DNA of 64,000 nucleotides from Roseibium sp. GTDB taxonomy: Bacteria; Pseudomonadota; Alphaproteobacteria; Rhizobiales; Stappiaceae. Both the position numbers and the translations under genes were made by a program. Positions 30,051 to 40,041 of the stretch are shown here, one piece after another. The notes beneath the pieces are model-generated. The model saw only the letters and a program-made list of their open reading frames with translations, made no database searches and was not told the DNA's origin. The stretch is taken from positions 1 to 64,000 of the forward strand of contig JAEPML010000004.1 in the NCBI GenBank assembly GCA_017643925.1. Direction: 5' to 3'. Position 1 is the first letter of the stretch. The number at the start of each line of letters is the position of its first letter.

Positions 30051-31241
30051 ATGATCAGCATGGCGGAAATCGATGATGTGGAGGACTGGCTGATTGACCA
30101 GTCCCTTGGCCGACCTGACGTGGCCACCATGTTCGCGCAAATGTGCCAGAAGCTGCGCCTGTGCAACGTTCCCATTGACCGGGCAATGCTGGTCTGGTCG
30201 ACCCTCCATCCGCTGATCGAGGCTGAACTTGCCTTCTGGGAAAACGGCGCTGAGGTTCAACACGAACGGTTCGGGCATGCCGATGAAGAGGACGAAGGCT
30301 GGCTGAGCAGTCCTATTCGCGCTGTCCTGGTGAACCGGGAACCCATGCTGCGTCGACGCCTGACCAACACCAACGCGCCCTTCGAATTTCCATTGCTGGC
30401 AACGCTGGCCGAGAGTGGCTACACGGATTACCTGGTTATCCCGACCGAATTCGACATTCCGGCGATCCAGGGTGACTATCCCAGCACCGGTATCATTGTC
30501 AGCTGGGCAACGCGCGAGGAAGGCGGGTTCGCCGACGATGCTCTCAAGGCCATCCGATACATTCAAAAACGCCTGGCCCTTGCCGCGCGCGCAACGCTCG
30601 AGGGCCAGATCAGCCAGACGGTCGCCGAGACGTATCTGGGCAAAATCGCGGGAAACCGGGTTCTCAACGGCCAGATCCGGCGCGGCGACGGCAGCACCAT
30701 CGATGCGGTCGTGTTCTTTTGCGACATGCGCAATTCCACGGCGATCGCGGAGGACCTTGGACCGGATGCTTACCTGTCCTGGCTCAACAGCTATTTCGAG
30801 GCAACGGCAGGATCCGTCCTGGCCCATGGCGGCGAGGTTCTCGACTACATCGGTGACGCCGTTCTCGGCGTCTTCCCGATCGAAAACCGAACCTTTGAGA
30901 ATGTCGTCGTACAGGCAATCGCCGCAGCAGACGAAACGCGTGCCCGGATCAGGGCAATCAACGAGCGCAATGCACACGCCCATGTCTTGAAGTCCGGCAT
31001 TGCCCTGTCCGTCGGACCGGTGATGTTTGGAAATATCGGGGTTCCCGAAAGGCTCACCTTCTCGGTTGTCGGCCAGACGATCCATGCGGCCGCCCGGATC
31101 GAGAACCTTACGAAGACGGTTGGCGCCGACATTCTCATGACACGGGAGATTGCAGCCCACGCTACCGATCGCGCGCGGCCGGTCGGCGCATTCGAGCTCA
31201 GCGGCTTTGCTGAACGCCAGCCCCTCTTTGCATTGGAATAA
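30051..31241 (+). CDS. class III adenylate/guanylate cyclase
   Basis: The 396-residue protein has a helical, possibly sensory N-terminal region (about residues 1-215) and a C-terminal class III cyclase domain. The two metal-binding aspartates are in VVFFCDMRNSTAIAE (about 225) and GGEVLDYIGDAVLGVFP (about 270), and the family turn SVVGQTIHAAARIE is near 345. No membrane segment is seen, so it is cytoplasmic. The N-terminal part is related to that of other rhizobial cyclases, but no known sensor domain was recognised. It is a single gene after the glycosylation cassette. Confidence 0.87.
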   Translation: MISMAEIDDVEDWLIDQSLGRPDVATMFAQMCQKLRLCNVPIDRAMLVWSTLHPLIEAELAFWENGAEVQHERFGHADEEDEGWLSSPIRAVLVNREPMLRRRLTNTNAPFEFPLLATLAESGYTDYLVIPTEFDIPAIQGDYPSTGIIVSWATREEGGFADDALKAIRYIQKRLALAARATLEGQISQTVAETYLGKIAGNRVLNGQIRRGDGSTIDAVVFFCDMRNSTAIAEDLGPDAYLSWLNSYFEATAGSVLAHGGEVLDYIGDAVLGVFPIENRTFENVVVQAIAAADETRARIRAINERNAHAHVLKSGIALSVGPVMFGNIGVPERLTFSVVGQTIHAAARIENLTKTVGADILMTREIAAHATDRARPVGAFELSGFAERQPLFALE

Positions 31242-31326
31242 TCCCATTCGCCCCCTATCAGGACGTCACCCGGCACGCTAATGCTGTGCGAAATTCGCGC
31301 CAACAAGAAGACAACGACAGAAAACC

Positions 31327-32124
31327 ATGACAGATCTCCGTCCCGACATTCGTCCCCATCTTCCCTACCGTGAACAGGAAGCGGCAAATGGCGACGCGGG
31401 CACGCCCATTGTCCTGTTGCACGGATTTGGCGGTGACCGTCAGACCTGGCTCAACATTCAGACCGGTCTGGCGCCCAGGAAGCGCTCTATAGCCTTTGAC
31501 CTTCCAGGACATGGGGAAGCTCTGGACTGGCCGAAGATCGGTCACGCCGGCATTGCCGCCAAGGCAGTCGTGCAGTCGCTGGAGGCGCTCGGCCTGTCGC
31601 GAGTGCATCTTGTCGGCCATTCCATGGGCGGCGCGGTTGCCAGCCTGATTTCCCTTCGTGAACCGGACCTTGTGGCCAGCATGACATTGCTCGCGCCCGG
31701 TGGCTTCGGACCCGAAATCAACCATCGGCTGCTGAGACGCTATGCTGTCGCCAGCGATCCGGCCGAAATGGAGGTCCTGCTGGAACAGTTTTTTGGCTGG
31801 GAATTCCGGTTACCGAAGTTTCTGGCCAGCACGGCTGCCGAAAGCCGGTCACGCCCCGGTGCGGCTGCAACGCTTGAGGCCATTGCAGACGAGATCATCG
31901 ACGGATCCGTTCAAAAGACCCTCCCGCGCAATGAACTGGCGGCGCTCACAATGCCCATCAAGGTCATTTGGGGAACCCAGGACAGGGTCCTGCCCACGCG
32001 TCAGGCCCACAAGCTGCCGGGCACGGTTGCAACCCACATCTTCGAGCGCGTCGGACATATGCCACATCTCGAGATACCGGCAGAAACCGTTCGATTGATC
32101 CTGCAAAACACCGTCGCTGAATAG
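31327..32124 (+). CDS. alpha/beta fold hydrolase
   Basis: The 265-residue protein has the oxyanion segment IVLLHGFGGDRQTW, the nucleophile elbow GHSMGG near residue 99, a catalytic aspartate in WGTQDRVLP and a histidine in ERVGHMPHLE. The architecture resembles the AcoC/MhpC-type hydrolases, including those with an acetoin dehydrogenase E2-like hydrolase fold. The substrate is unknown. It is alone and convergent with the ferredoxin reductase gene. Confidence 0.82.
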   Translation: MTDLRPDIRPHLPYREQEAANGDAGTPIVLLHGFGGDRQTWLNIQTGLAPRKRSIAFDLPGHGEALDWPKIGHAGIAAKAVVQSLEALGLSRVHLVGHSMGGAVASLISLREPDLVASMTLLAPGGFGPEINHRLLRRYAVASDPAEMEVLLEQFFGWEFRLPKFLASTAAESRSRPGAAATLEAIADEIIDGSVQKTLPRNELAALTMPIKVIWGTQDRVLPTRQAHKLPGTVATHIFERVGHMPHLEIPAETVRLILQNTVAE

Positions 32125-32200
32125 GAAACGGACCGTCAGGTCCGGCTTGGACGGCGAAACACCCGATGATCGAATCTGTTCTTGCTTGCCGCCGGACGAC

Positions 32201-33385
32201 CTAAGCGTCCGGCAACAGGTCTTCGCGCCAATCTTCACCGATGACACGCCGCGCCATCATGTGCGAGCGAGGTGAATTGATGCTGTCGACCGCAATAAGT
32301 TTTCCGGCTTTCAGATAGGCGACATAGAACTTCTTGTCCCCGGGGGAACCGACAACGACAGTGTTGTCATAGCCTTCCGACAGGCCCGCGATCTGAAGCT
32401 TGATTTCGTACTGGTCGGACCAGAACCAGGGGAGCGGATCATAATCGACCTCCTGCCCCAGCAGCGCCTGCGCCACTGCCTTTGCCTGATCGATCGCGTT
32501 CTGCACGCTTTCCATCCGCACCGAGCGCTGATACTTGCCCGAGTAGAAGCGCGTGCAGTCACCGACCGCATAGATGTCAGGATCGCTGGTCTGACCCGTT
32601 CCATCGACCAGAATGCCGTTGTCGACTTCCAGACCGCACTCGGCAGCCAGATGATCGTTCGGCTCGGCCCCGACCGCGATCAGGACAAGGCCGGCATCGA
32701 TCACTTCACCGCCACTCAACCTGACACCGGTCGCCTTTTCTTCTCCCACGATTGCCTCAACGCCGGTATTCAGGCGCAAATCAATGCCGTTATACCCGTG
32801 AAGGCGGGTAAAGAAGTCCGAGACAGTCTCGCTGACAACGCGTTTCATCGGCCGGTCCTGGGCCTCGATGACGCTGACTTCCTTGCCCAGCGCCTTTGCG
32901 ACCGCAGCGACCTCAAGCCCAATATAGCCGGCGCCGATGATGGCGACCCGCGCCGCCTCTTTCATGCCCTCGCGAATGGCATCGACATCGGCAATCGACC
33001 GCAGCGTTGCCACGCCGGTCTTGTCGGCGCCTTCCAACGGGATAGAACGCGCGCTTGTCCCGGTCGCAAGAACCAGTTTGCCGTAGGACAACGTGTCCCC
33101 GTTTTCCAGGTGAAGCCGTTTCCCGGCCCGGTCGACGGAAACGACCCGGGTGCTGGGAATGTGGTCGATTTTGTTTGTCTCGAAAAATGCCGGGGGCCGC
33201 AGCCACAAACCTTCCGGTCCCACTTCCCCGGCCAGAAATTTTTTGGAAAGCGGCGGTCTTTGATAGGGAGGATGCGCTTCTTCGCCGATCAGGCGCAAAG
33301 GACCTTCAAAACCGCCCTGACGCAAGGACTGGGCAACCTGCGCACCGGCCTGGCCGGCACCCACGATGACGATTTCTTCCTGCAT
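32201..33385 (-). CDS. FAD-dependent ferredoxin/rubredoxin reductase family protein
   Basis: The 394-residue flavoprotein has the FAD site IVIVGAGQAGAQVAQSLR at the start, PYQRPPLSKKFL, the NAD(P)H site VAIIGAGYIGLEVAAVAKALG near 150, and IYAVGDCTRF near 275, as in reductases that feed electrons to ferredoxins of P450s and dioxygenases. No ferredoxin or oxygenase gene is adjacent. The ATG at 33385 has GGCGGAGCGGA upstream and gives the standard start; a longer frame exists. Confidence 0.88.
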   Translation of the reverse strand: MQEEIVIVGAGQAGAQVAQSLRQGGFEGPLRLIGEEAHPPYQRPPLSKKFLAGEVGPEGLWLRPPAFFETNKIDHIPSTRVVSVDRAGKRLHLENGDTLSYGKLVLATGTSARSIPLEGADKTGVATLRSIADVDAIREGMKEAARVAIIGAGYIGLEVAAVAKALGKEVSVIEAQDRPMKRVVSETVSDFFTRLHGYNGIDLRLNTGVEAIVGEEKATGVRLSGGEVIDAGLVLIAVGAEPNDHLAAECGLEVDNGILVDGTGQTSDPDIYAVGDCTRFYSGKYQRSVRMESVQNAIDQAKAVAQALLGQEVDYDPLPWFWSDQYEIKLQIAGLSEGYDNTVVVGSPGDKKFYVAYLKAGKLIAVDSINSPRSHMMARRVIGEDWREDLLPDA

Positions 33386-33456
33386 TCCGCTCCGCCTTCT
33401 GCATGCATGAGCTTTCGTCACTAGCACGAAGAATGACGGCTCGCCAGACATGCAAA

Positions 33457-33482
33457 ACGCCGCGACAAAATTGTCGCGGCGT
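33457..33482 (-). terminator. terminator of the chemoreceptor gene
   Basis: A perfect 12-bp inverted repeat (ACGCCGCGACAA / TTGTCGCGGCGT, two-base loop) is followed on the minus strand by TTT. It lies 20 bases after the chemoreceptor stop codon. Confidence 0.85.
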
Positions 33483-33501
33483 CAGCAAGCGATTTTGAGA
33501 T

Positions 33502-35508
33502 TTAGGCGCTGCGCACACCCTGCAGGAACTCTGCGATCTCCTGCCGGATCAAGGCACCCTGCTCACCTAGCGAACCGGCGAGCTTTTCAACCTCGGCACC
33601 GTTGCTACGGGCGATTTCCGCGGCGCTTCCGACCGTTTCCATGCGCGACACGCCTTCCTCGGAACGGGACGAGGCGCTGGAAACATTGTGGCTGATGGCC
33701 TGAACGGCCTCATCCTGCTGTTCGACAGCGGCTGCGACGGCGCTTGCGAGCCCTTCCATATCGGAGATGATCTTGTTGACATCCTCGATGGCCTGAACAG
33801 CCTGACCGGAAGATCCCTGTATCGCCTCGATCTGGGTCGCGATGTCTTCGGTTGCCCGGGACGTCTGGTCGGCCAGCTGCTTGACCTCGGCCGCAACGAC
33901 GGCAAAGCCTTTGCCGGCTTCACCGGCACGCGCAGCCTCGATGGTTGCGTTCAGCGCAAGCAGGTTGGTCTGATTGGCGATGTCGCGGATGAGACCCATG
34001 ACCTCACCGATCCGGTCTGCCGCACTGCTCAGTTCCTGCATGGTCGATACGGTCGACGATGCGCTCTGAACAGCCTGTTGGGCAACTTCGGTCGACTTGT
34101 TGGCCTGTCCGGCGATCTCCGCAATGGAGGCAGCCAGTTCTTCGGCCGAATGCGCTGCCGACGTCACGTTTTCAGCGGCTGTGCGCACGGCTCCGGCAGC
34201 TTCTTCGGATTGATCGGCAACATCGTCGGCCGATTTTTCCATGGACTGGGAGGTCTGGCGCAGCTCGTCATTGGACTTGTCGAGGCTGACCAGCGCTTCC
34301 GACACCGTGCTTTCGAACCGCTCGATCAGGCCATCCAGGCGTTCGACCCGCGCAGCGCGGCGCTGGTTGTCGGCATCCTGCGCTTCTGCGAGCTGTTCCC
34401 GCTCGACCGCATTGTCGCGGAAGACCTGAACGGTGCGACTCATGGAAGCAAGTTCGTTGTTTCCGGTCACCTCGGGCAAATCCAGATCGGTTTGTCCACC
34501 TGCGAGCGCTTCCATGGCCTGCTGCAGCCGTCCGAGGGGCTTCGCGATCGATTGCCCGATCAGAAGCGCGGTTGCCGGCAGCAGCACAAGAAGGCCGATG
34601 ATCGTGCCGCCGATTGCGAACATCGCGATTGAACGGGCATTTTCCAGCTGAGCGGCAGCTTCAGCCTGAATGCTCATGGCCGCCTTGTTCAGCTCGGTGA
34701 TGTGCGGAGGCACAAGTTCGAACAGGCTTTCCAGCAACGCTACATGTTCGGACTTTTCCGCCATGGCAACGTTGTAGCCATCGAATGCCGACTTGTACTG
34801 CGCCATGTTGTCGGCCAGTTCCTTCTTGATGGCATCCGAGATGTAGACCTTCTTCAGAAGCTTCTCGAACGCCGCGAACTGGTCTTCAAAAACCTGAACG
34901 GCTTCCGGCGTGTTGTTCAGCGTGTATTCCTTCTCGGCAAGCTGCACTGCCAGAATAGCGCGTGCGAGCTTTTCGAAATCAGGACCACCACCGAATTTCA
35001 TTTCCTCGAAGAGGCGGTCCTTCACGGCGCCTGTCTTCTCGTTCAATACCGCCAGAAAACCCTGGCTATTGTCGTAGCCGATCTTCTGTTGCGCCTGATC
35101 AAGAAGTTCGAACGCACCGAATGTGCCCTCGAGCGTATCCTTGACGTCGTTTACGCGTGCGGCATGGTCAGTTGCCGCACCGTTTGCGACAAGCTTCGAC
35201 ACGGCAGCACTGGCCTGTTCCAGTGTCGCCCCAAAGGCCTGGTACCTTTCGGAGGACGGGGCGCTCAGATATTGTTTCTCAATCGTTCTGAGCGCGGATG
35301 CGGCTTCCGAAAGTTCTGCGACCTGCTCGGCGAGCGTCGAGCTGTCATTCATGCGCGTGAACGCGGAATTCAGTTCGCCCTGGCTCCAGAAGAACACGGC
35401 ACCGATCGCCAGCAAGCCGACGATCGTGAACAAACTGAGGGTGAGAATTCGTACCTTGACCGTTAACCTGGCCAGGAGGTGAAGGGGGGATTGCGATCCA
35501 AAGGCCAC
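33502..35508 (-). CDS. methyl-accepting chemotaxis protein with HBM-like sensor
   Basis: The 668-residue receptor has a first membrane helix (about residues 22-45), a periplasmic all-helical region of about 250 residues consistent with a helical bimodular (HBM) sensor, a second membrane helix (about 300-325), a HAMP region and the signalling domain with the conserved hairpin tip [33 protein letters not shown] near 530. HBM sensors bind small organic acids in known cases; the ligand here is unknown. The start is a GTG at 35508, with AGAGGAC upstream. Confidence 0.92.
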   Translation of the reverse strand: MAFGSQSPLHLLARLTVKVRILTLSLFTIVGLLAIGAVFFWSQGELNSAFTRMNDSSTLAEQVAELSEAASALRTIEKQYLSAPSSERYQAFGATLEQASAAVSKLVANGAATDHAARVNDVKDTLEGTFGAFELLDQAQQKIGYDNSQGFLAVLNEKTGAVKDRLFEEMKFGGGPDFEKLARAILAVQLAEKEYTLNNTPEAVQVFEDQFAAFEKLLKKVYISDAIKKELADNMAQYKSAFDGYNVAMAEKSEHVALLESLFELVPPHITELNKAAMSIQAEAAAQLENARSIAMFAIGGTIIGLLVLLPATALLIGQSIAKPLGRLQQAMEALAGGQTDLDLPEVTGNNELASMSRTVQVFRDNAVEREQLAEAQDADNQRRAARVERLDGLIERFESTVSEALVSLDKSNDELRQTSQSMEKSADDVADQSEEAAGAVRTAAENVTSAAHSAEELAASIAEIAGQANKSTEVAQQAVQSASSTVSTMQELSSAADRIGEVMGLIRDIANQTNLLALNATIEAARAGEAGKGFAVVAAEVKQLADQTSRATEDIATQIEAIQGSSGQAVQAIEDVNKIISDMEGLASAVAAAVEQQDEAVQAISHNVSSASSRSEEGVSRMETVGSAAEIARSNGAEVEKLAGSLGEQGALIRQEIAEFLQGVRSA

Positions 35509-35645
35509 CAGCGTATGTCCTCTAATGCATATTGCTAGCCTTCAGGGTCCGCTAAAATTGCCAATTTACTGTTAATGCCCCGACAACCATAAGTTTCCGT
35601 CACGTCACTATTTGGCGGATTTCTGCGTTTTTTTAGAGGATCCCC

Positions 35646-36521
35646 TTGAATTTACTTGCCAAAGCAGCCCCGGCCATTTTTGTGCTTTTGTGGTCCACCG
35701 GCTTCATCGGGTCAAAGTTGGGTGCTCCGTATATCGAACCCATGGTGTTTTTGACGGTGCGATTTCTGGCCGTCATACCCGTTTTGCTTGTTCTGGCAGT
35801 GCCCCTGGTAAAGGCCTGGCCGAAGTCCCCGGTCGCGATCCTGCACTGCGTAATTACCGGCATGTTGGTCCACGGAATTTATCTCGGCGGCATTTTCTGG
35901 GCCATCAAGCAGGGCATGCCCGCTGGCGCGTCTTCCATCATTGTCGGCCTGCAACCGGTCCTGACGGCGATGATTGCGGTCTCCATGCTTGGTGAGAGCA
36001 TCTCCCGAAAGCACTGGCTGAGCATGGCCATCGGCGCGGCAGGTCTGGCTCTGGTGCTTGGTCCCAAGTTCGATCACACCGGCACCGGCATCACCACTGT
36101 CACTGTGACCGTCGCATTTGTTTCGGTTCTCGCCATCAGTCTGGGCACTGTCTACCAGAAGCGGTTCGTTCCCAATACGGATCTTCTGGCGGCGACCGTC
36201 TGGCAATATGTAGGCGCACTGCTGGTCACCATCCCGCTCAGCCTGTTCGAAAGCTGGCAAATTACCTGGTCCGGCGAACTCGTTTTCGCGATGGCATGGC
36301 TTGTCATTGTTCTGTCTGTCGGAGCCATCCTGCTGCTGATGTTGCTGATCCGCCAGGGCGCCGTGTCCCAGGTGGCAAGTCTTTTCTACCTGGTCCCGGT
36401 CGCGACAGCCGTTGAAAGCTACTTCCTCTTTGACGAGACGTTGCTGCCGATACAGATCGCCGGCATGGGACTGGTGATCGGGGCTGTTCTGACAATCAGG
36501 GGTGCGGCGCGCAAAGGCTGA
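35646..36521 (+). CDS. DMT superfamily (EamA) transporter
   Basis: The 291-residue protein has ten predicted membrane helices in two EamA repeats (AIFVLLWSTGFIGSKLGAPY... at the start and a second repeat from about residue 150). EamA proteins export or import small metabolites such as amino acids. The start is a TTG with AGAGGA upstream, which fits the first helix; no ATG start is available that keeps it. Confidence 0.87.
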   Translation: MNLLAKAAPAIFVLLWSTGFIGSKLGAPYIEPMVFLTVRFLAVIPVLLVLAVPLVKAWPKSPVAILHCVITGMLVHGIYLGGIFWAIKQGMPAGASSIIVGLQPVLTAMIAVSMLGESISRKHWLSMAIGAAGLALVLGPKFDHTGTGITTVTVTVAFVSVLAISLGTVYQKRFVPNTDLLAATVWQYVGALLVTIPLSLFESWQITWSGELVFAMAWLVIVLSVGAILLLMLLIRQGAVSQVASLFYLVPVATAVESYFLFDETLLPIQIAGMGLVIGAVLTIRGAARKG

Positions 36522-36527
36522 ACCGCA

Positions 36528-37421
36528 TCAGGACTGCGGAACCGGTGCGGGCAGCGCCGCCCTCTGCTTCTGGCGGTCCCTATAGCGCCTCTGTCTCGAA
36601 ATCGCGGCATTGAGTTCGCCGCCGAGGATGAAGACAAGAGCACAGATATAAAGAAAAATGATCGCGGTCATGATGCCCGCCAGGCCGCCATAGGTGGAAA
36701 CGTAGTTGGCAAAACTGGCCAGATAGGCACCAAAGACACTGCCGGCGACGATCCACATGACCAGCGTTGCCAGAATACCGGGCCACAGGTCCTTGAACGA
36801 TCTCTGACCGGCCGGCAACAGCCAGTGCGAAATGAACAGTCCGATAATCAGAAGGGACCCGGCAAGCGTGTAGCGGGCCACGTTGATCGACAGAAGGAAG
36901 GATTCCACCTTGGGCACATGATGTGTCAGCGTGGTCAGCGCAAGTGGCGCCAGGACCACCAGGAACGTGTAGGCCAGCAGGATCGCCGCGCCCAGCAGCA
37001 CCAGGAAAATGGACTGGATGCGCAGCAGAATGAAAGATCGGTTGTCAATCTGACGATAGGCCCGGTTGAGCGCGGTGCGCAGCGCCTCGATGCCGTTGGA
37101 GGAAAACCAAAGGGCTGCAATCGCACCGAATGTCAGCAAATCACTCCGGCGCACCGTCAGCACACTCTCGATTTCGCGCGCGACTGGTGCCGCAACCCGT
37201 TCGGGCCAGGCATCGAACAGCAACTCGGTGGCCGTCGCGGCAGCACCGTCATAGCCAAAAAAGGCGGCAAGCGACGCGATGAAAATCAATAGCGGGAACA
37301 GCGCCAGCAGCACGGACAGGGCCACATGACTGGCCATGGCAAAGCCGTCATCTCGCGCAAAATGCCCGATTGCATCCTTCAGGACAGCGTAAACAATGAT
37401 GGCGGTCTGATGGGCACCCAT
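36528..37421 (-). CDS. YihY/BrkB family membrane protein
   Basis: The 297-residue protein has about six membrane helices and the family sequences MASHVALSVLLALFPLLIFIASLAAFFG near residue 30 and YGGLAGIMTAIIFLYICALVFILGGELNA near 245. The family was first annotated as ribonuclease BN by error; its function is unknown. It is convergent with the EamA gene and divergent from mcd. Confidence 0.88.
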   Translation of the reverse strand: MGAHQTAIIVYAVLKDAIGHFARDDGFAMASHVALSVLLALFPLLIFIASLAAFFGYDGAAATATELLFDAWPERVAAPVAREIESVLTVRRSDLLTFGAIAALWFSSNGIEALRTALNRAYRQIDNRSFILLRIQSIFLVLLGAAILLAYTFLVVLAPLALTTLTHHVPKVESFLLSINVARYTLAGSLLIIGLFISHWLLPAGQRSFKDLWPGILATLVMWIVAGSVFGAYLASFANYVSTYGGLAGIMTAIIFLYICALVFILGGELNAAISRQRRYRDRQKQRAALPAPVPQS

Positions 37422-37579
37422 GCGTCCTGATGTGGCCTTTGCAACCCGTGCCCGTCAAGGGGCATTACCGCCCCCCACCAAAAGACTATGAAATTCGGTC
37501 TCGACAAAGCCGCGTGTGCGATGCAACATAGTTTCAACAAACAGCGCTGCTGCGCAACAAATGAAAACGGAGATCGCCC

Positions 37580-39268
37580 ATGTCCTCAGCTGCCGTGCAG
37601 ACAGCAGATATGCAACCGAATTTGACGGACCGGACCGGTGCCGCCGTCGAGAGCCTTGACCGTCTGCTGGATCTTGCAGCGCAGCGCGTACGCGAACGCG
37701 TTGTCGTGGATGGACGCATTTCGTCAGCCGCAATGGAGGCGGAGCAACGGTCAACACATGGTCTTGCCTGGTTGGCGACCTACGTGGAATCGCTTCGCCA
37801 GCTGGATGCCTATGCCCGTCGCCTGACAGGGGAAGGTCGCTACGGTGCACTGGAAGACCGGATCGTCAAGCTCGGCTTTTCGGAATACCTGTCGCAGGTT
37901 TTCGGCGGCATCCCGATGAACCAGGGCGAAATTGTCCGTCTTGCCGACCTGGGCGTTCTGCCGGATGAAGCCGCAACCTTTCAGACCGAAGATATCCTTG
38001 CACTGATCGAGACTGGAAACACCACCGAAATCCGGCAGGAACTGACAGGGCTCATTCGTGATCAGGCCGGCCATTCCACCTTCGGCGATGCCGGCCTCGA
38101 CGAGACCATGGAACAGATCCGCAACGAGATGCGGCGTTTCGCGGAAGGCACAGTTGTTCCGAATGCTCACGAATGGCACCTGAAAAACGAATACATCCCG
38201 ATGGAAGTCGTGGACCAGATGTCCGAGCTCGGTGTTTTCGGGCTGACCATTCCGGAGGAATTCGGAGGGCTCGGGCTTGGCAAGGAGGCCATGTGCGTGG
38301 TCTCCGAGGAATTGTCACGGGCCTATATCGGTGTCGGGTCACTGGGCACACGGTCCGAAATCGCGGCGGAACTGATCCTGTGCGGCGGAACGACTGAGCA
38401 AAAGGAGCACTGGCTCCCGAAAATCGCTTCGGGCGAAATCCTGCCGACAGCCGTCTTTACCGAACCCAATACCGGCTCCGACCTGGCTTCGCTGAAGACC
38501 CGGGCGGTGAAGGATGGAGACACCTGGAAGATCTCCGGCAACAAGACCTGGATCACGCACCCGGTCCGGGCTGACATCATGACGCTGCTGGCACGAACCA
38601 ATCCGGATGAGCCGGGCTACAAGGGCCTGTCCATGTTCATTGCCGAGAAACCGCGCGGCACCGACGAGGATCCCTTCCCCGCAGAGGGCATGAGTGGCGG
38701 CGAGATAGAAGTCATCGGCTATCGCGGCATGAAGGAATACGAGATCGCTTTTGACGGCTTTGAGGTCAAGGGCGAGAATCTTCTCGGCCAGGTCGAGGGC
38801 GAAGGCTTCAAGCAGTTGATGCAGACCTTCGAAGGGGCTCGCATTCAGACCGCTGCCAGAGCGCTCGGCGTTGCCCAGTCTGCGCTGGATCTCGGTCTGA
38901 GATATGCCGAGGAACGTATCCAGTTCGGCAAGGCGCTGATCAACTTCCCCCGCGTTTCAGACAAGCTGGCAATGATGACCGTCGAATTGATGATCGCGCG
39001 TCAGCTCACCTATTTCTCGTCCTGGCAGAAGGACAGCGGCAAGCGCTGTGACCTGGAAGCCGGAATGGCCAAGCTTCTGGGTGCGCGTGTCGCCTGGGCG
39101 GCGGCCGACAACGCTCTCCAGATCCATGGCGGCAATGGCTTTGCGCAGGAATATGCGATCTCACGTGTCTTGTGTGACGCGCGTATCCTGAACATCTTCG
39201 AGGGCGCTGCGGAAATTCAGGCGCAGGTCATTGCGCGCCGGCTGCTGGAAACACGCGGCAACGCTTGA
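37580..39268 (+). CDS. mcd: (2S)-methylsuccinyl-CoA dehydrogenase (probable)
   Basis: At 562 residues this is much longer than an ordinary acyl-CoA dehydrogenase (about 380). The extra N-terminal domain of about 150 residues, with RRVRERVVVDGRIS-like and STHGLAWLATYVESLRQL sequences, is the mark of Mcd, the flavoenzyme of the ethylmalonyl-CoA pathway that oxidises methylsuccinyl-CoA to mesaconyl-CoA. The dehydrogenase core shows AVFTEPNTGSDLASLKTRA, GNKTWITHPVRADI and IFEGAAEIQAQVIARRLL. This pathway lets cells grow on acetate or through PHB without a glyoxylate bypass. The other pathway genes are not in the window. Confidence 0.82.
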   Translation: MSSAAVQTADMQPNLTDRTGAAVESLDRLLDLAAQRVRERVVVDGRISSAAMEAEQRSTHGLAWLATYVESLRQLDAYARRLTGEGRYGALEDRIVKLGFSEYLSQVFGGIPMNQGEIVRLADLGVLPDEAATFQTEDILALIETGNTTEIRQELTGLIRDQAGHSTFGDAGLDETMEQIRNEMRRFAEGTVVPNAHEWHLKNEYIPMEVVDQMSELGVFGLTIPEEFGGLGLGKEAMCVVSEELSRAYIGVGSLGTRSEIAAELILCGGTTEQKEHWLPKIASGEILPTAVFTEPNTGSDLASLKTRAVKDGDTWKISGNKTWITHPVRADIMTLLARTNPDEPGYKGLSMFIAEKPRGTDEDPFPAEGMSGGEIEVIGYRGMKEYEIAFDGFEVKGENLLGQVEGEGFKQLMQTFEGARIQTAARALGVAQSALDLGLRYAEERIQFGKALINFPRVSDKLAMMTVELMIARQLTYFSSWQKDSGKRCDLEAGMAKLLGARVAWAAADNALQIHGGNGFAQEYAISRVLCDARILNIFEGAAEIQAQVIARRLLETRGNA

Positions 39269-39284
39269 GACAGATAACCTGCAA

Positions 39285-39303
39285 CCCCGGCTCAAGGCCG
39301 GGG
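39285..39303 (+). terminator. hairpin after mcd, possible terminator
   Basis: CCCCGGC, loop TCAAG and GCCGGGG form a strong seven-bp stem 17 bases after the mcd stop. There is no U-tract, so it may be a weak terminator or an mRNA 3' end protector. Confidence 0.45.
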
Positions 39304-39331
39304 CTGTACCCTCTCAGGTGTCAGTCCTGTT

Positions 39332-39580
39332 CTATTCAACCGTGATCGTGATCCGTTCGGGCATCACCAGAAGCCAATGGACAATATGGCTCCAGTCCCC
39401 GAGCACCGGCTGAAGCGTGCGCGCACCTCTGGACAACTCGACGGTTGTTGCGGTTCGGCAACCGCCGAAATGCTTGTGCTTTTCACCGGCGAGCGCAGGT
39501 CCGATGCCCGACAGTTCCAACGCAACGCCCGTCCGGAAATTGGCAAAAGCGATGGAAATCACCCATAATCCGAGAGCAAT
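39332..39580 (-). pseudogene. DUF4399-like gene remnant
   Basis: On the minus strand the frame ending at 39332 reads HFGGCRTATTVELSRGARTLQPVLGDWSHIVHWLLVMPERITITVE. This follows the C-terminal half of DUF4399 periplasmic proteins, which usually read HFGGGQTE..VEL..G.HTLQLLLGD..H.PHDPPVMSE.ITV. Before it comes LELSGIGPALAGEKHK, as if the LSGMGVAPAG region were joined directly to it and the HHHLLID segment were lost. Key conserved residues (HDPPVMSE) are changed and no signal peptide with a good start is present. I read it as a decayed gene; the comparison is from memory of the family. Confidence 0.45.
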
Positions 39581-39643
39581 TTGTTGAAGATCTTCGGTTT
39601 CACACCACATTAAATGGATGCGGGACAAAGGAAGACATCGGGA

Positions 39644-40024
39644 ATGACATCATCTTTTTCATTCGAAGATCTCGGTTTCGATCCTGAAATACTGGGACCC
39701 GAAGAGGAACAGAAACAAAGCGTTCGCCAGAAACTTCTGGCGACGGCGCGCAAGGCTGCGCGCCAGGTTCCTTTCATGGAAGATGTTGTTGCCGGTTACT
39801 ATTGCGCGCTGGATCCCGGCACGCCGACAAAGGTTCGGGCGACGGTCATCGCCGCTCTGGCCTATTTTGTCTTGCCGATCGACACGATTCCCGACTTTAT
39901 CATCGGCGTCGGATTTGGGGACGATGCAACCATCCTGATGGCAACGATCGCCATGATCAGAAGTCACATGCGCGACGAACATTATGATGCCGCACGCGAC
40001 GCCCTGAAAGACGGCGACCTTTAG
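39644..40024 (+). CDS. YkvA family (DUF1232) membrane protein
   Basis: The 126-residue protein has the DUF1232 core KVRATVIAALAYFVLPIDTIPDFIIGVGFGDDATILMATIAMI at about residues 65-110, a short hydrophobic stretch with the family's PxDxIPD motif. The function is unknown. The ATG at 39644 follows AAAGGAAGACATCGGGA; an ATG ten codons earlier has no ribosome site. Confidence 0.82.
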   Translation: MTSSFSFEDLGFDPEILGPEEEQKQSVRQKLLATARKAARQVPFMEDVVAGYYCALDPGTPTKVRATVIAALAYFVLPIDTIPDFIIGVGFGDDATILMATIAMIRSHMRDEHYDAARDALKDGDL

Positions 40025-40041
40025 GCCAAATCAGGCGCGTC

